Source: Stratiolaelaps scimitus
Taxonomy: Eukaryota; Arthropoda; Arachnida; Mesostigmata; Laelapidae
Assembly: GCA_019614645.1 (NCBI GenBank)
Contig: JABWDB010000011.1
Coordinates: 6,397,501-6,461,500, forward strand
Direction: 5' to 3'
Length of the DNA: 64,000 nt
The notes beneath the pieces are model-generated. The model was not told where the DNA came from and did no database searches. It worked only from the letters and a program-made list of their open reading frames with translations. A program made the position numbers and the translations under genes. Of the stretch, positions 11,648 to 26,010 are shown one piece after another. Positions within the stretch are counted from its first letter, which is position 1; the number at the start of each line of letters is the position of its first letter.

Positions 11648-14600
11648 GCCGCCCTCCGGGCGCAGATCGGCGACGATGTCTGCGTCAGGGGTCTGGAACT
11701 CCGGAGCCTCCGTCTCGAAGTCCCACTGAGCCTGGCCGCCGTGGCCGGCCAGCTCGTTCCGTTGCGCGATTCGAACACTTTGCCTGTGCGCGATTCGTCC
11801 TTCGAACGTTCCAGCGAATTTCCATCGTACTGTACATTTGTAACACACTACACTTCAGGTTGGGGTGATAAACAACGCCTGATGACTGTAGACTCGAAAG
11901 ATTAAAGATGAACGACTGTTTAGTGAGCTTCACCATGTGCACTACCGCATGTCCGTAGTGAGTTCCCTGCAAACGCTGGTAGGATCTGATCGGATGGACA
12001 TGACGGGGGTGGCCGTGAACCGACGAGGGGGCGTCAGCCGTTGCGACCGGCAAAAAAGCAACGCTCTTTGAGCTCTTTGCGCCAAGCTTCGAGGCGTGGG
12101 TGAAAGATGCCTACGTCGTCGTAATAGTAGAAACTGTTGTTGTATATCTCCGCATCCGCCTTTCTCGTTATCGTTGTTACCGTTGGCGGCCAGATGTATC
12201 TCGTGCGTTTAGGCGGAGCGGGACGAAGATGTGCGACAGAGGATGCTGCTGCTGCTGCTGCTTGGGGTGTGCCGACTCCGGGCGCTGCAAAGGCTCGAGG
12301 GGAGCCGGACGCTGCTGGCATCGATACCGCCCACAATTCATGATGAGTCGGGCCGGGCCGGACCCGGGCCCCCCGGCCAAGCGAACCGTCAAGCTTGCCG
12401 GACTTCGCTCGAGTTAGAGTCTTCTCCTTGTTGTTGGAGTTACGGCGTCCCCACGCACTGATGCGCCATCGCCGCATCAACGGATACCATCAGCGTATCT
12501 CCGTTGTAGGCAGTGGTAACACACAGACGACGGCGACTGCTGCTGCTGCTGTTGCCGCTGCTTCTGGCAAAAACTCGTCCGTTCATCTCCGTGCAAAACT
12601 ACATTTGTGTACCACGCGCCTCCTATATTCCCCCCCCCCCCCCCGATTTTGTCCATAGTGGTGTGTGTGTGTGTGTGTGGGTTCCCGCGTCGAACAGGAA
12701 CTACCCAGATGTATTTTAGCTAGTACTGTCGGTTCGTCGTCGGCATCTGAGGCACCCTCATTGCATGCAGCTACAGCAGCGGCGCCTGCGTCGGGGCTAT
12801 TTTTGCAGTTCGCCTCCTCACTCGGCCGTACGCTCAGTGCCGACCGCGGGACGGAGCTCTGTACTTTGCACTACGATGCACCTGTACGCGCGGCGAGCAA
12901 AACCATTTCCTTCGTTAATACACAAGCCACCAAGTAGTACATTTCGAGATTCAGAAGGGGAACGGCGGGAAGCGGGAACGCCGGGACGATGGGACAGCAT
13001 TGGGAAGAAAACGACAACAACTTACAACCCCGAAAGGGAGGCTATGATCAACGCTGGACGATGCTGGTGTTGATGCCGGGACGCTTCTAATGGCTGGGGG
13101 TGTGCGGTTGGGGTATGCCTCTATCTGGCGGGGGATATATCGCATTTACGCGCCGGGGGGGGGGAGCTGCGGCGGACATTCGCACTTCGTCTGTTCAGCG
13201 TTCACGGCGCCGGCGGCATCATCACACTGTAATAATACATGGGGCTATGATCGTCTGCGTGTTAGGCGAGAGCGCAGTCAACAAATAGACGCAAGTCGCA
13301 AAAATGACTCGCCCCATGATTACATTACATAAGGGACTCGGTCGTACCACGAATGATCCCCGGTACCAGCGTCCGCCCCTCTGACGAGCAGAGCGAGAGC
13401 AGCTCGGTCGACTGAGCTGCGGTAAATCGCCAACGATGGCTGGATGATTTTGCGCTGAAACATTTCACCGTCCAGATTCCAGCTCTTGCGCCTCGCACAG
13501 CAGCGTCACTTGCTCTGAAAAATCAAATCTGAAATCTATTCCGATGTGTACCGCCATGAAATTCTCCGTTGTTATCCTCGTTGTAGTTATCTTTCGCGCC
13601 GTTTTCTGCTTCGCCGTTGTAAAATCATCCCTGCCCATAGACCCCCGATGTAGATATCGACTCTCATCTCTCTCTCTCTCCGTTCTTCATGCGATCGGAA
13701 CAGCATGCGTTCACATCCCGACCCGCGAAGCGGTTTGAGCGGGCCCACGGAGGCGTTTGAAGAAGCACGAATCTCGAAGTCGTTCGCTTCTCTCCTCGAC
13801 TTCGTGTCTCTCTCTTCGACACGTGTGGAAATTCAGCGGCTTCGCCGCTTCATGCTTAGCCTACGGGCATAACTTGTCCAGCCTCCGTTGGCCAGCCGGC
13901 TGCGGCATCGGTGGTGTCTGCAGCATCAGCAGCAGCAGCGATGAGGGAAGCAGGTTGTCTTGCGTCTGTTGGCTTCGTTCGGTGGCGCTCCTTGCCACCC
14001 ACCCTAACGACACCCGAACGGAAATCAATGGCGCGCATCTAATAAAGGCTTAGCTGGGGTCCAGCACTCTCCCGTTTCTCCCTTCACTCCATAGCCCCCT
14101 CCCGGTGTCAGCGGTCGTCCCACAGTCTTTCTAGCCGCCGACGCCTCGGCCAGCCGGTCGCATGCAGCAGCCAGTGCATGCAGCCACCGTTCGGCCCAAC
14201 CAGCAAGCCACGCTCGTGTAGAGCTCAGAGCTGGAGCGGCATAGTGACCCTTGAGATTATGACGGCTGGAGTGAGGTCAGACTCGGAGGAGGATCATGAT
14301 GATAGGACACTGTTGGCATTGTTGCATTGTGGCCTGCGTCTCAACTCCTCTTCCTCTGCCAACTACCGCTGATGCTATCGCGTCCTGCTGACACTACCCC
14401 TTTCAAGTCCCGGCCGCGACTCCCCTCCGCTCCCCTGCATCCGAAAGGCACCGCAGCAGCCATCGTCATCATCTCGGTGTTGTTCGGTTCTCTCGATCTG
14501 CGCTCCGCCGCTAACTACATTGGCGAGGCGGGACGCCTTGCTAAAGCCTCCCTCAGTCGGTGGCGATGAGGCCTTTGCCATGGCCATCCTCCTCAGCTCG

Positions 14601-14790
14601 ACCAACTTGCAAAGGCCGACACTTCCAAGCAGGCTCCCTGCTCGCGAGGCCTCCCGCTGGTCGGGTGGAACCAACAAGCAAACATCGAATGCGATGACGG
14701 CTGCGGCGGCGGCGGCCTCGTTCGCGGCTGGCATCAACAGCAGCCGCAGCAGGCCAAAGGGTCGGATTTGCATCTCAGGCCACGTCGGGT

Positions 14791-14822
<32 letters not shown>
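14791..14822. repeat. (CCG)n array
   Basis: About ten uninterrupted CCG units within a GC-rich stretch without a recognisable gene. Confidence 0.85.
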
Positions 14823-14824
<2 letters not shown>

Positions 14825-16554
14825 GGCAGTGGACGCTGATCGGGAAAGCCGACAGGGTTAGCCAGCAGCTAGCTAGCCAGCGACGCAGAGAAAGGCAGGG
14901 CAACGAGTCAGTTCGCAGGACTCTGCTGTAGCCACTGGGTGCTAATAGATGACATCGTTAGCGCGCGTAGGCGGACCCCCGTCTTTCTCAATGCCTGTCG
15001 CATAGTCCCCCCTTTGGTCGTCGCGGGGGGACGTCGCGGGGGGAAAACCCCCAGGTTTTCCTCTATTCCTGCTCCTCATCCTCCGTCAGTTCGTCTTTCT
15101 TGTTCGTCTTCGCCGATGGCACCAGGTCGGCCTGTGACCAGGACGAGGGCTGGACATCGAACGACGACAGGACCCACCCAAGCGACGATGGGGCGATCCG
15201 AGCGAGCCGACACGAGTAGTGCAGAGTGGAGATGCACAACGCCATTCGTGTCGGTAAGCAAGCACAACGCAGCGAGAAAGGGGGGGGGGGACAGAGGAGA
15301 GCATGCCAAATCGAACGGACGTCCATCCGGTGCCTAGATACATACAGCAGGGCGTGCCGCAGCAGCAGCAGCAGCTCCTCTGCGGAGGGTCCCTGCCGGA
15401 CACCGGCCGCGCTCAAGGTGGAATATATAAGCGCTGATGTATCGCACGACCAACAGCGGCGGGACGATAGAGAGCGCTGCCTCTGCGTACGGCTGTCGGC
15501 GACGCACGAACGCCATTGACGCCAGCCGAAGAGGAGGAAGAGTGATGTGCCCGTGTAGCAGCATGCCTCCTCGCAGTGTTGGCCCTGCCAGTCGTATTAG
15601 CAGCGGTGGCCGAAGCGAAGTAGCCAGGCGTGGGCGAATATACAACGACGTACACACAATGACGCAGCCGCCGGCGGCGGCGGCTGCTGCCACGACAACA
15701 ACAACAACTCCTGCGACCAATGACCTAATCGCATCCCCCGGAGGCTGGCATGCCCGTCGCTGTTGGCGGAGCTCGTCGCCGCCCGACGGGGTGAGCGAGC
15801 TCCGTTCGCCATCCCAACGAGTCCACCTCTTCGTCGCACGACCTGGCACTATACATCGCCATTCGCGCCGTTTCCTGCCTACCTTCGGCCTGCTCCTGTA
15901 GCAGGCTCTTACTCGGCCTGCCGGCCACGCAGGCCAGCGACTCGGAGCGACGCCAGCAGCAGCAGCAGCAGCGACAACCAGGCCGATGTCTCTAGGAGAC
16001 TTCGCCAGAGTCGACAGCAGCCGAGCGTCTAAGGCATCGGGCGTACCATTTACATGATAATTTGATTACTCGTTATTCGTTATGTATCCCTGCTTACATG
16101 CTCCATGTCCTGCTTACATGTTGCCCGGACGAGTCGGACGGTCCCGAAGGGGTCCGGCGGATGAAGGGGGGGCTCCACGAGTCGCCGTGTAGATGCACAG
16201 GTTGTAGTCTGTCTCCGAGCTGTGCCCGGCCGGGTCAGCTGCTTCCGAGCCTGCATCAGGCCCGCTAGCTCACGCATGTGCAGATACAGAAGGGGATGGT
16301 TCGGGGATGCGTAGGCGTGGATGCAGGGAAGCGCAGCGGTCGCCCGTAACACAAACGAGTGTGTCTCTCTATTCACCCGTCGCGACTGACGATGGAACCG
16401 GCTGACAAACCTTCTCAAGTCGATCGGCCAATTTTCGCTCTCCGACGGGGACCTTTCTATGGCTGGCAACCGACAGCTATCCGTTCGGTCAGTGCAGGCC
16501 ATCCAGTCGAGCCAATGCAGATGTAGTGCAGCCCGCTACCAAAGGTTTTCAGGC

Positions 16555-16605
16555 TGACTCTCAGCCACATTTAACGTCCACGGTACAACTGCTTTTAGCA
16601 TTGCT
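16555..16605 (-). mobile_element. SINE-B fragment
   Basis: On + it includes CATTTAACGTCCACGGTACA and ACTGCTTTTAGCATTGCTTC. It is the complement of the central block of SINE-B and matches 35391-35436 with very few differences. Confidence 0.7.
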
Positions 16606-16658
16606 TCCCGCTGCCCGCTACCAGCTACAACCCCGTCAGCCCCCCTTCTCTCTCTCCC

Positions 16659-16689
<31 letters not shown>

Positions 16690-18869
16690 CAAGCATCTAT
16701 ATATTGATTACCAGTATAGTACCATTCAATTATAAGCATTACATATTATATATGCGATGTAAGCGATATACCAGACACTGGTGACACCACTACCCGTACA
16801 CATGCTGCACCCACGTGTGCAGTGGACAAAACCAGCACCTTTCTCTGACGAGCTATAAAAGCCCGCAGTTTTTCGCGCATTTATGATTCATTTATCTTTT
16901 CAGCGTTTATTTGTCTTTGTGTGCGTTTATGCAACCCATGATGTGAATGAGCCTGCCGGAGGCGAGAAGCCGCTAAACTTACCCCCGAAAACTGCACAAG
17001 TCGAATCGGCGGGAAATGGATGTGTGTCGAGTAGCAACACTACATGAGTAGCTAAGGAAATCTTCGCGCGTCGAATTGAACCAGCCTCTGTTTCAATTGT
17101 GCCTGCACGATATTCCTTAACTTCAGCACACATTTCTCGATTGGCAGTCGAGCTTGAGCTTAAGCTGTGTCCTCGTTTCAAGAGGAGAGAATTCTCTTCA
17201 AACACAAGGACACCACCACTAGAGACATTTCAATCTCTACCGAGAGCAGGCCGATTCTGACGACAAGACGCCTCTATCTACTAAAATCATCCTCGGTACC
17301 GTGTCCATCTCTATCCCGGACCCGGCACCACTTCGATATCCGGCCAGATGTGTAACTTACCCGGCTAGCTTGCCTTAACCCACCGTTACCCTATACCATC
17401 TTTGTCGCCACTTGCCTACCTCGGGTTGCCAGCCTGTACAGGCTTTCCGCTCCTTCCATTCCGTGCGTGTGAGCCTCGTCACACGAGGTAGTGTTCTGGC
17501 GAAACAGTGTTACACTCCTCACATCAATGAAGAGGCCTTTTCTTCTCTCTATATATATATATATGCAAGTTCGCGGGGCAGTTTGTCATTCATAACGTCC
17601 CCACACATTGGAATAGGCCATATCTTGTAGGTGTATTGACGCTACTGCAATGGTGCATATGGTCTCTCTCTCTCTCTCTCTCTCGATGTATCTTACATAT
17701 CGGGTAGGGTCGGGTCGACATTAATGAGCACCGCTACTATGATGAAAACGAGGCAGGCGACCATAGGACGCCAGAGGATATATATATATATAAAGAGAAG
17801 AACGAAGAGGCATCGCTCAGGGCTGACATTAAGCGTCGTCCTGATCAGTCGGAGTGCCACACCGCACGTCTTCATTGGGGGAGACGCCAGAGCACGGGCG
17901 AACAGAGGCCGCAGGGTATGCGTGTGTAAGCAAGAACGGCGACACGAGGTCTGATCGGCCGGTGTTGTTCCCGGAGGCTCCTGCCTCTCAGGACCGTGCT
18001 GTCGTTGTGAGATGAAATCCGCACAAGACCGATGTCTTCCTGTGCTCTTACGGCCGTGACTTGCACGACGCCGCTAACGGGCTGACCGGACGGTTGTACG
18101 ATAGCCAAAGGGTGAAGGCTGGCGGGGAAAAACTGTTGAGCGCGAATGTTGGGCCTCCTTACATCGGGCCAGTAGCACCCGATTGGCCTTATAGCACCGT
18201 GGCTCCGGTATCGATCTCCTCGCGATGTGGACTTCGTCCCTGTTCGCGTGTAGTCTCCCGTTGACTGTACGAAAAATTTGCCAAGATGAATCGCTTTCAT
18301 GAGCATTGCTGGAGGCCTGCTGGGCCTTGTCAGCCGCCGGCGAACACACATGAGGGTAGGGTGATAATTCAACCATTGACATTTCCATATCGCGCGAGCA
18401 AGCTGCCAAACAACGTTCGCCACGATGAGGCGCGGCGCGATTGTCGCGACGCACCAGTCGACGTGTTCTAACCAGCGTCATTGGCAAGTGTTAAGGTGGG
18501 CTTTCGTTACAGGCGAACAGGGGGGGGGGGTCAACAATAAGACTAATACCTTATAACAAATCTCGTTGACAATCGAACTCCTGCCATGGTGGCAGGGGAT
18601 CATCGCATCGAAACGCTCCATCGTCCGCGGTAGCTGAAACATGGGGCAGTATTGCCACGCGCGCATGTTGCCGTGTCCGGAACCAGCAGCACCCTGCGCC
18701 CATTTGGCTCCATACGAGGCGTGCACCTTCCTCTTACTCGCCGACTGAGTTGGAGTTAGTTCTCTCTGTCTCTCTCTCTCTCGGTAGGCATGGGTCGGCG
18801 GCCCCAACCGTTCCCCGAAGCGCCCTGTGCGATAACCATCCTGCTTGAGCACGGATGGAGGAGCAACGG

Positions 18870-18896
18870 ACGGCTGTATGTACAGCATACAGCCGT
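18870..18896. repeat. 11-bp perfect hairpin, 5-base loop
   Basis: ACGGCTGTATG (18870-18880), TACAG loop, CATACAGCCGT (18886-18896). There is no T-run or gene context to suggest a function. Confidence 0.5.
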
Positions 18897-21800
18897 TGCT
18901 TCGTCCCACTCGTTCCTAGCTTGCCATGTACCCCATGTACCTCTCCTGCTGGCGCTACCCCGCCTACTTCTACAACTACAACGGCTTCTACTATTAACGC
19001 CAACTCTAGCTTGTTTTTTTTTGCTTCTCCTTATCAACAATAGCCGAACACGCGGACCACCCGCCAGCCGTGCGCCCTCTCCAGCGCCGACCAGTCATTC
19101 GTACGCACTTGTACAACAGCTCTTCGTGTGCTTTGCCCCGCCGCGCCCCGCCATGTGCTCGCACCGATTTCGCCTCTGATTCCACTCTGTAGCTAGCCAC
19201 CCTGTCTCCCGAATCTCGCACTTTTCTTCACTAGTACTAACTCGTCCCGATTGCTCTTACTCGCTGCTACCCCCCCCCCCCCCCCCGGCACCCCCCGATC
19301 AGCGTCTGATGCGATAGCCAACAAAGGGAGGAGGAACGGCTCAGGGCCAGCGGTACCTCAGCTGCTCGCCGCACAGCGAACCCCACAGCGTTGTGCCCAC
19401 TGCACGTAGCCCTTCCGGATTGTCTGAGCTGTACGACTGACTAGGTACTATGACCCCCTCGTATTTGGTCATAATATTTCTTGCTGCTCTCAGTGTAGCA
19501 ACAACGGCCGTTCTCCTCCTTCTAGTTGTTGTTGTTGTTGTTGTTGTTCGAGGGATGCGTTGCTCCTTGGGCAGTTGGTCTGTTGTCCATGTCGACGCAG
19601 TTGGTTTCTTGTCATTGTTGTTGTTGTCGATGCTGACGCTGTCGTCGTCGGCGGCGGCGTCAGGCAGTTGGTAGGTCTACGTTGATGCTGTATTGCAAGA
19701 TAAGTCCATCCATGCAGCCCTGCAGCCGATCACTCTCTGATCCCTGACCCCGCCTTGGAGTCTGCATCGTCCGCTACCCCCGAAGACCCCGCCGGCAGAC
19801 CCCACACAATACCGACCTGCCGCCCGGCACACGGACAATCCCGAGCATCGCGCGCATCGTTAGCCCCCTGCAACTGCAGTGCTGGCAGTTGTTGCAGTAT
19901 GGCATGGCCGACTCGGTGTTGCCGAGCGAAGGAGCTGTCCTAAGGAGTTCGACCAGTGGGCGCTCCATTGGGGGAGAGCGAGCTAGCCGCTGCTAGCCAC
20001 CTCTGTTCCGAGATGTGAAGTACCACCATAGTCGGCCATAGTCGATGCTGGACACCCTGCAGGCCCAATGCTTTTCCATGGACGCTTAGCCAAATCTCCC
20101 GCTCGGTCATACCTATCTGCTGTGGCGGAGGTGGTGGCCGCACCTCTGCTTGGATCGCATCGTTCCGCCTTGGTCCGGCATTTGGTCCTAGACCCCTGTT
20201 GTTCTCCTTGGCCTTTTTTTCTTCCCGAAAGGCCCCCTCATTTGGTGGCGGAGATAGGCGCCGGCCAGGGTTCGTGAAGGGAGACGCGCGAAAGGCGAAG
20301 TCGACGAAAAGGACTGAAGACCCCCCTCACCTGCACCTCATTTGACTGATGGCAGTGCATCAAAGCATAACCTGCTCGCCGACCTCAGCGGCTTGCTACA
20401 GGCGAACGAGAAACACAGCCGAAATCTGCTTCTCTGCTCACTAATGCCGTTCTGCGTACACGTGTGTGTATGTGTGTGTCTATGTTCGTCTGGTCGTCCC
20501 GCAAACTCCGTACGTAACGGAGGATATAAGACAACACTGCACAATATCTAAAAAGCCTTCTTCACCTCCGTCGCATTCTCGTGGCGAACACAGATTTTAG
20601 CGTTTTTTCACGGTAATCTAGTGAACGCAAACACAACGACGGCCACCTCCGCTTCTGCCTACGCCTCGACCTGTAATAAATAATGAGACAGGCAAAAGTG
20701 CGACGTTCGGCCCGCCAGTCACAGGTTATGCTTTGCTAAATCAAGTTGGGCTAGTTCGGGGTTTAGGTTAGGCTTGCGTTTCCCGAGCCGTCAGCCGCCA
20801 GTTGTGAATCGACCGACCGACCGATCCGGCCGTTGCCATCCGGACGGGTTGGGTCTAATCTCTCTGCCTGGCCACATCTACATACGCATGCCCGCCGTGT
20901 GGCCAGCTGACCGCCGCGTATTCCACCGAGCATGGCCAAACAGGGTGCCGCGAGGAGTGCAAGTTGCAATCTTCACATGCGGACGAACGCGGGGGCGGGT
21001 AGTCAGGTGGGGGTGTACGGGGGGGGGGGGGGCGAGAGAGGGGGCGGCACTCAGAGTAATCCAATCCGAGACAGCATAAATATGCTGGGGCGGTCCGGGA
21101 TTTGCCACTCGGCCCCTTGCGGTTGGCGGAGGTGGTTTGCATCTGACAGCCGCTCAAGGGCCTACAGACCCTCCCTGTAACTCCTTGCTCTCCTTCCTGT
21201 GAGCTCGAGCTGGGACGGAAGCCGTCGGCCAACGAACAAGCTCTTGCAGTCGTCCGTCCCGATGCGGGACTTTTCCCAGTCATTTCAATCGGATCAAACG
21301 TCTTTTCGCAGCCGTGCGTGCGCGCGATCTCTCCAAGCCCGCCCCGCCGCGTTCCCCCATTTATTCTCGTCCACCTTGGCGGTGTGTTTGATTGTAATGA
21401 CAGAATAGCGAGTATGATATGTGCCCACTCGTCCTTCAACGGACGGCCGTTTGCCGACGCATCGACAAAAGCGGGATGCAATCAGTGGAGTGCTGTGATA
21501 TATGCCACCATGTGATATGTGTTGACCATATTCGATTAACGCGAACGAATGCAATAACTCGAACGCTCAAATCATCGTGCGAGAGCGGCTACTTATTATT
21601 TGCCACCGTCATCGTCGACAACGGGCAGACAGCAAGGTGAACTGACTGAAATCGTTCAGCGGGTCACGATTTCTCGCCAACTCGCCACAATCGAATACCA
21701 CGGACGTCGCGGGATGTTGGGGTACAACGATGCACAATACGTACGTATTTGGTATAATGCGCCGAAAGGTCCTGCAGTCGACATTCGTTCTCGGCGGCGC

Positions 21801-23869
21801 CCCCCCCAATATTGATATACGTCAGAAGAAGGCCTACCAGCTTCAGCATTGCAGGCTCTGCATAACGTGCGCGTTCACCGCATCCTTGCCATTATCCATT
21901 CAGAGGTCGGCGGACCAGGGTCCAATCATCGCCGTGCAACTGCCCCGGGGACGACTCGCCCTCATTCGTCCGAGTCGACCCCAATTTGGAATAACTGTAT
22001 GGCGTCAAATCAGTTCTCTTCTGCTGGTCCGCGTGACCCTTCTCGTGTTTGCCCACCCTCTTGCCGAACTCAGTGCGAGTGCAATTCTACCACTGCCGAG
22101 ACCGATGGAAACCCTCCGGCCGAGTGCCTGCTGGCTGGACATGACACCTCTGTACGAGGTGCCGGCTACGTCTGTGGGGTGTAGTTGCCTTCGTATGCCG
22201 GTCAGGCGCATAGCCGGGCGTGCCCACTGTGACCCCCCGGGGGTGAGGGCGGGTAGATCACCCCTCTACGCAGTCGCTCAATCCCAAAGTCTCCCACCAC
22301 CCCCCCACCCCTTCCCCCGAGGCCAAGCCCGTCCTGGAACCCCCAGACACAAGCTGCATTCACTAATATACTACTGCGATGTGCAGCAAACAGATCTCTC
22401 CTTCGCTCGACGTAGAGACCACGGACGAGTAGCGCTGAGGACCCCGTTCCTTCTTACCCTATCAGGCCGGCCGCAATCGGCCGGCGTCGTGCAAATGCCG
22501 GGCGAAGGTAGACTATGGAGCTCAGCCGTCTGCCCTCCGCCGTCTCGCGCAATGCCAACTGCTGATGCCGGACTCGGTCAGAATCACTCGCATGATGATT
22601 CGCACGGGTGGCGGCTTGATGCCACGTGGACGGGTGCCAGCCATAGCGCTGAAATGCCATAGCGCCATCCGTGTCAGGTCCTGACGCCTCTATGAGTGGC
22701 GTCAATGGTAACGACGGCGCTGGGGAAGCGAGCGCATAGATTCGATCGGTCGGCCTATGCGCGGTCAGCCGGCTGGCATAGGCGATGCATACCGCCACCC
22801 CAGAGCGAGGGTGAGGTGGGCGCTGGGTAACGCAGGGGGCGTTCAGGGGCGCGTTCAGGGGTCGGATCACATTCACTCACTATGCAGGGCCGAGCAGGCG
22901 AACGGACGAACGACATCACGTCAGCCGAGCAGCTCGGCCTCAGCTCAGCTCACCCCGTACAGCCCCATCCCGCCGTCCAGCCTTGCAAAGGGGTGCCAAG
23001 GTGATTAATCGGGATATCGGGCTGGTCGAGGTGAGGGCGGCGAGGGTGGCCAGTGCGAGTCGCGTTCATAGGCTCAGGTCGGCACTACCTAGAAGACGCC
23101 GAAGCAGAAGAAGAAGAAGAATTACCCCAGTTGCCTATTCCGATATGACCATTCCTACTACGCCTATAGTCACTGGCATTGCCTAGTACTGATCGTGCAG
23201 GCACTGGTAGTGGGAACTCGATGGGAACGATGGCGATGTAGGTTCAGTCTATGGGCTCACACATATATATATAATATATATATATATCGATATATCCGAG
23301 CTCTGATTGCTTTTTTGCTGCACGTCTAGCTGTTGTTCAAAATGCTCCGTAACAATCCAATGGAATGCGGGCGTCTCCTTGATAAACGAAAGGGTAGGAA
23401 CGATTGGTCTCTAACAGATGGAAATTTGCATATCACCGCTTACGAATGATGAACTCCACGAAAAATGTCATCTATATATACGGACTTTTACCTTGAATAA
23501 AGTGCGTTTGTATATATATATATATATATATATATTGACGCAAGCTGTACCCGTCAATGTGCATGGTAGGCTCGGGAGTCCCTGGCCTCCCTCAGGTGGA
23601 TTAGCGCCGCAAGTTGTTACCGCCGCGCTCATCGAGTGATTCGTTGCGAACGACGGAGATCATTTCGGCGACAGTCCAACGATGAGGCGGCCCTCTCAAT
23701 CACCCTGATGCATCTGTCCTCAATTTCTGTAACACATTCGCTTGCTATAACTACTACTACGTTGTTTTTTTTTCATTTACAATGATCATTATTATAATTA
23801 TTATTATCTCTGACCCTTGAAGTGTTTTGACTTGGTCCGCCCTGCTTCGTATCACATCAAACCAGGTGT

Positions 23870-23950
23870 GTGTGTGCGTGTGTCCTGCGGGATTCAAACC
23901 GGACACCCTGGGGTTTCAACCCCTCAGCGCTGCCCCCACGTCATCCAGCT
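23870..23950 (-). mobile_element. Family-C tRNA-like element
   Basis: On the - strand it has GGGGTTGAAACCCC, an anticodon arm-like hairpin, then GTCCGGTTTGAATCCCGCAG with a B box GGTTTGAATCC, then GGACACACGC. The segment around the B box recurs on + at 58.80 kb. No complete cloverleaf can be drawn, so a working tRNA gene is unlikely. Confidence 0.5.
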
Positions 23951-25292
23951 ACGGATACGACTTCTTCTATTATTACTATTATTATTGTTGTTCTTGTTGT
24001 AGTTGTACACCAAAATGTATTAAATAGTCGATAACCGCCTCGAATAATCGCCGCCCGGACGACCCTAGACAGACAATTGCGAACGCACAGCAGCCCCGGT
24101 GCGTGTCGTCCGTTTGTCTTATCGCGCTATCATATGGGGCCGGCCTGGGCGGGAGTTTGGGTCGCACAAAGAACATACGCCTGCACGCTCGATGATCTAT
24201 CATCGAGCGTTTGTCGAAGTCATGCAAGACCGGTCCACGATGAGATTTATGGCTCATGCAGCGTTCGCTCCCCCCGTGTCGTTTCCCGGCTCGCCGATCC
24301 CGCTCGTCTTAAGGGCCTTGTGGAGCGCCACGAGTTGTGAGCGAGCACGACGCCTTGTGACGCCGCCGAGCTAGCCTAGCAGGTCTCTTGTCTCGCATTG
24401 TCTTCCGAATGACAGTCGGGGACGTCGGCCGGAGAGCCTATGCGCGGACCGCGAAGAGGGACTCGGGACCCTGAGGGAGTGAAGAAGCGGTGAAGCTCTC
24501 GGAGGAAATCTGGCCGCCCCCGGCCTCCCGTCTGATAGCGGGCATGATTTATGGCGTTTGCGCCACCCGGAGCAGATCTGGCGGCCTAGCCGGCAAGATC
24601 AGCCAAACTGGCTGACGATCAGTGGAAGCCACACAGACGGTCACCACGCCGACTGACGCCGATATGCAAGCCGCGTTCTGGCTTGTCCGGCTGTCCCGAC
24701 CAGAATGTGAATGGACGAACGGTTTTTCATGACCTTCGATCAGCTTTCGCGCCGCTCCTGACCACTGACTCGTAATGAGCATGGCTTAATAAGGCAGGTT
24801 GAGATTCAATCAATAGCCATCTTACCGCGATTCCCCTAGGTCGTTGCCTAACCTGACCGCTTCGAGTGTGGCGGCGCCGGTTCGTGCGCGAACGTCAGGG
24901 AACCGTCGGAACAAGAACTACAGTAAAAACAAGTTGAACAAAGCAGAGGAATAATAATGGCAGCGAGGGGATGAGACCCAGCGGATCATTCCTCAATAGT
25001 TGACTCTGTTAAATGGCTTTGATATCGCAGCTGGCTGTGCTCACGAGCCGGCAGCTCGCACAAGACGAATGACCTCACATGGACTTACACACATCGTGTC
25101 ACTTTAATCCGTGCCGAATATTCGCTGTGGACCACGATACAAGGTAAGGATCACAGCGTAATATGATATGATGAATTCGAACCTTTCATACGAACGTTTA
25201 AAACCCTTCAACCGTTGGGCGGCCCGAGTGGTTTGTACAATCCAACAGCCAGTTGTAATCACACAGCTCGTACGACAACGCTTACTAGGCTG

Positions 25293-25325
<33 letters not shown>
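25293..25325. repeat. (TA)n microsatellite
   Basis: About 33 bases of alternating A/T. Confidence 0.95.
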
Positions 25326-25327
<2 letters not shown>

Positions 25328-25946
25328 TATTATACATGATGGTCAGGTTGGTCCCCCAACGAATTTCGGTTCCAAGCCACCAATGTCTCGCGGAGCCCGT
25401 ACAAAACAGTCCGCACCAGCGACCACCCCTTCGGTGTCCTACGAACCCATCGCCCGACGCCCATATCTACTCTGACCACCGCTATTAAATATTGCCTGGA
25501 GCAAGAATCCATCCACTATTATGACTATATGAATCGAGCTGACGTAGCCACCGTGGGCGAGTACGGGCATCGTTCGCGTTTACAGTGTATTGTTCCCCAG
25601 TCGTGATAGCGCAATCGAATAATGAGCAAATAGAAGAGGAGCTCGCCCGTCCACCGGGCGACTATATGATATTTCAATGCGCGTATGTCTATTGAAAACG
25701 TGTTTGCCGGCATTGGCGCGTTTTTGGTGAGGTACTTCCGGGGGGGGCCGGGGATGAGGTGGCAGTTCGGAGGGGCGGGGGGGTGCGCTCTCTCCATAAT
25801 AGCAGTCAGTTTCAGCTGGGCGGAGCTAATCCAAATATTTCGAAAGGCCCACGAGGACACGCGCAGCTCCACGTTTGAGAGCCCCGAAGCGTCGGTTTGC
25901 TCGGCGCTGCGCTGGACAATCCAATTATTAGTACGATTGGCTGGTG

Positions 25947-26010
25947 CATCGGCGGGCGGTCGGGCGGGCGGTCGGGCGGGCGGGCGGGCGGCCGGTCGGT
26001 CAGGCGGCTG
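25947..26010. repeat. GGGC/GGTC repeat with G-quadruplex potential
   Basis: A run of GGGCGGTCGGGC-type units holding at least four GGG tracts separated by one to five bases, matching the G3+N1-7 quadruplex rule on +. It also resembles clustered GC boxes, but no transcription start is evident nearby. Confidence 0.75.

Larger units (their letters stand above)
8314..23869. other. GC-rich repeat-laden DNA, no gene recognised
   Basis: Holds SINE-A fragments (8766, 11449), a SINE-B fragment (16555), TA arrays (8736, 9090, 16661, 23263), poly-C/G runs (12630-12644, 19270-19286), GT repeats (12660), CCG array 14791 and GTT repeats near 19527. A 310-codon frame at 21730-22662 has no recognisable features. 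AT-richer islands, for example 16.6-17.7 kb, coincide with TA arrays. Confidence 0.6.

Noticed and set aside
21730..22662. 310-codon frame on +, nearly as long as the last zinc-finger exon
   Set aside because: No domain, signal or conserved block is recognisable. Composition follows the GC-rich background, and other long frames of similar type occur throughout 1-30 kb. I treat it as chance, though a profile search could overturn that.
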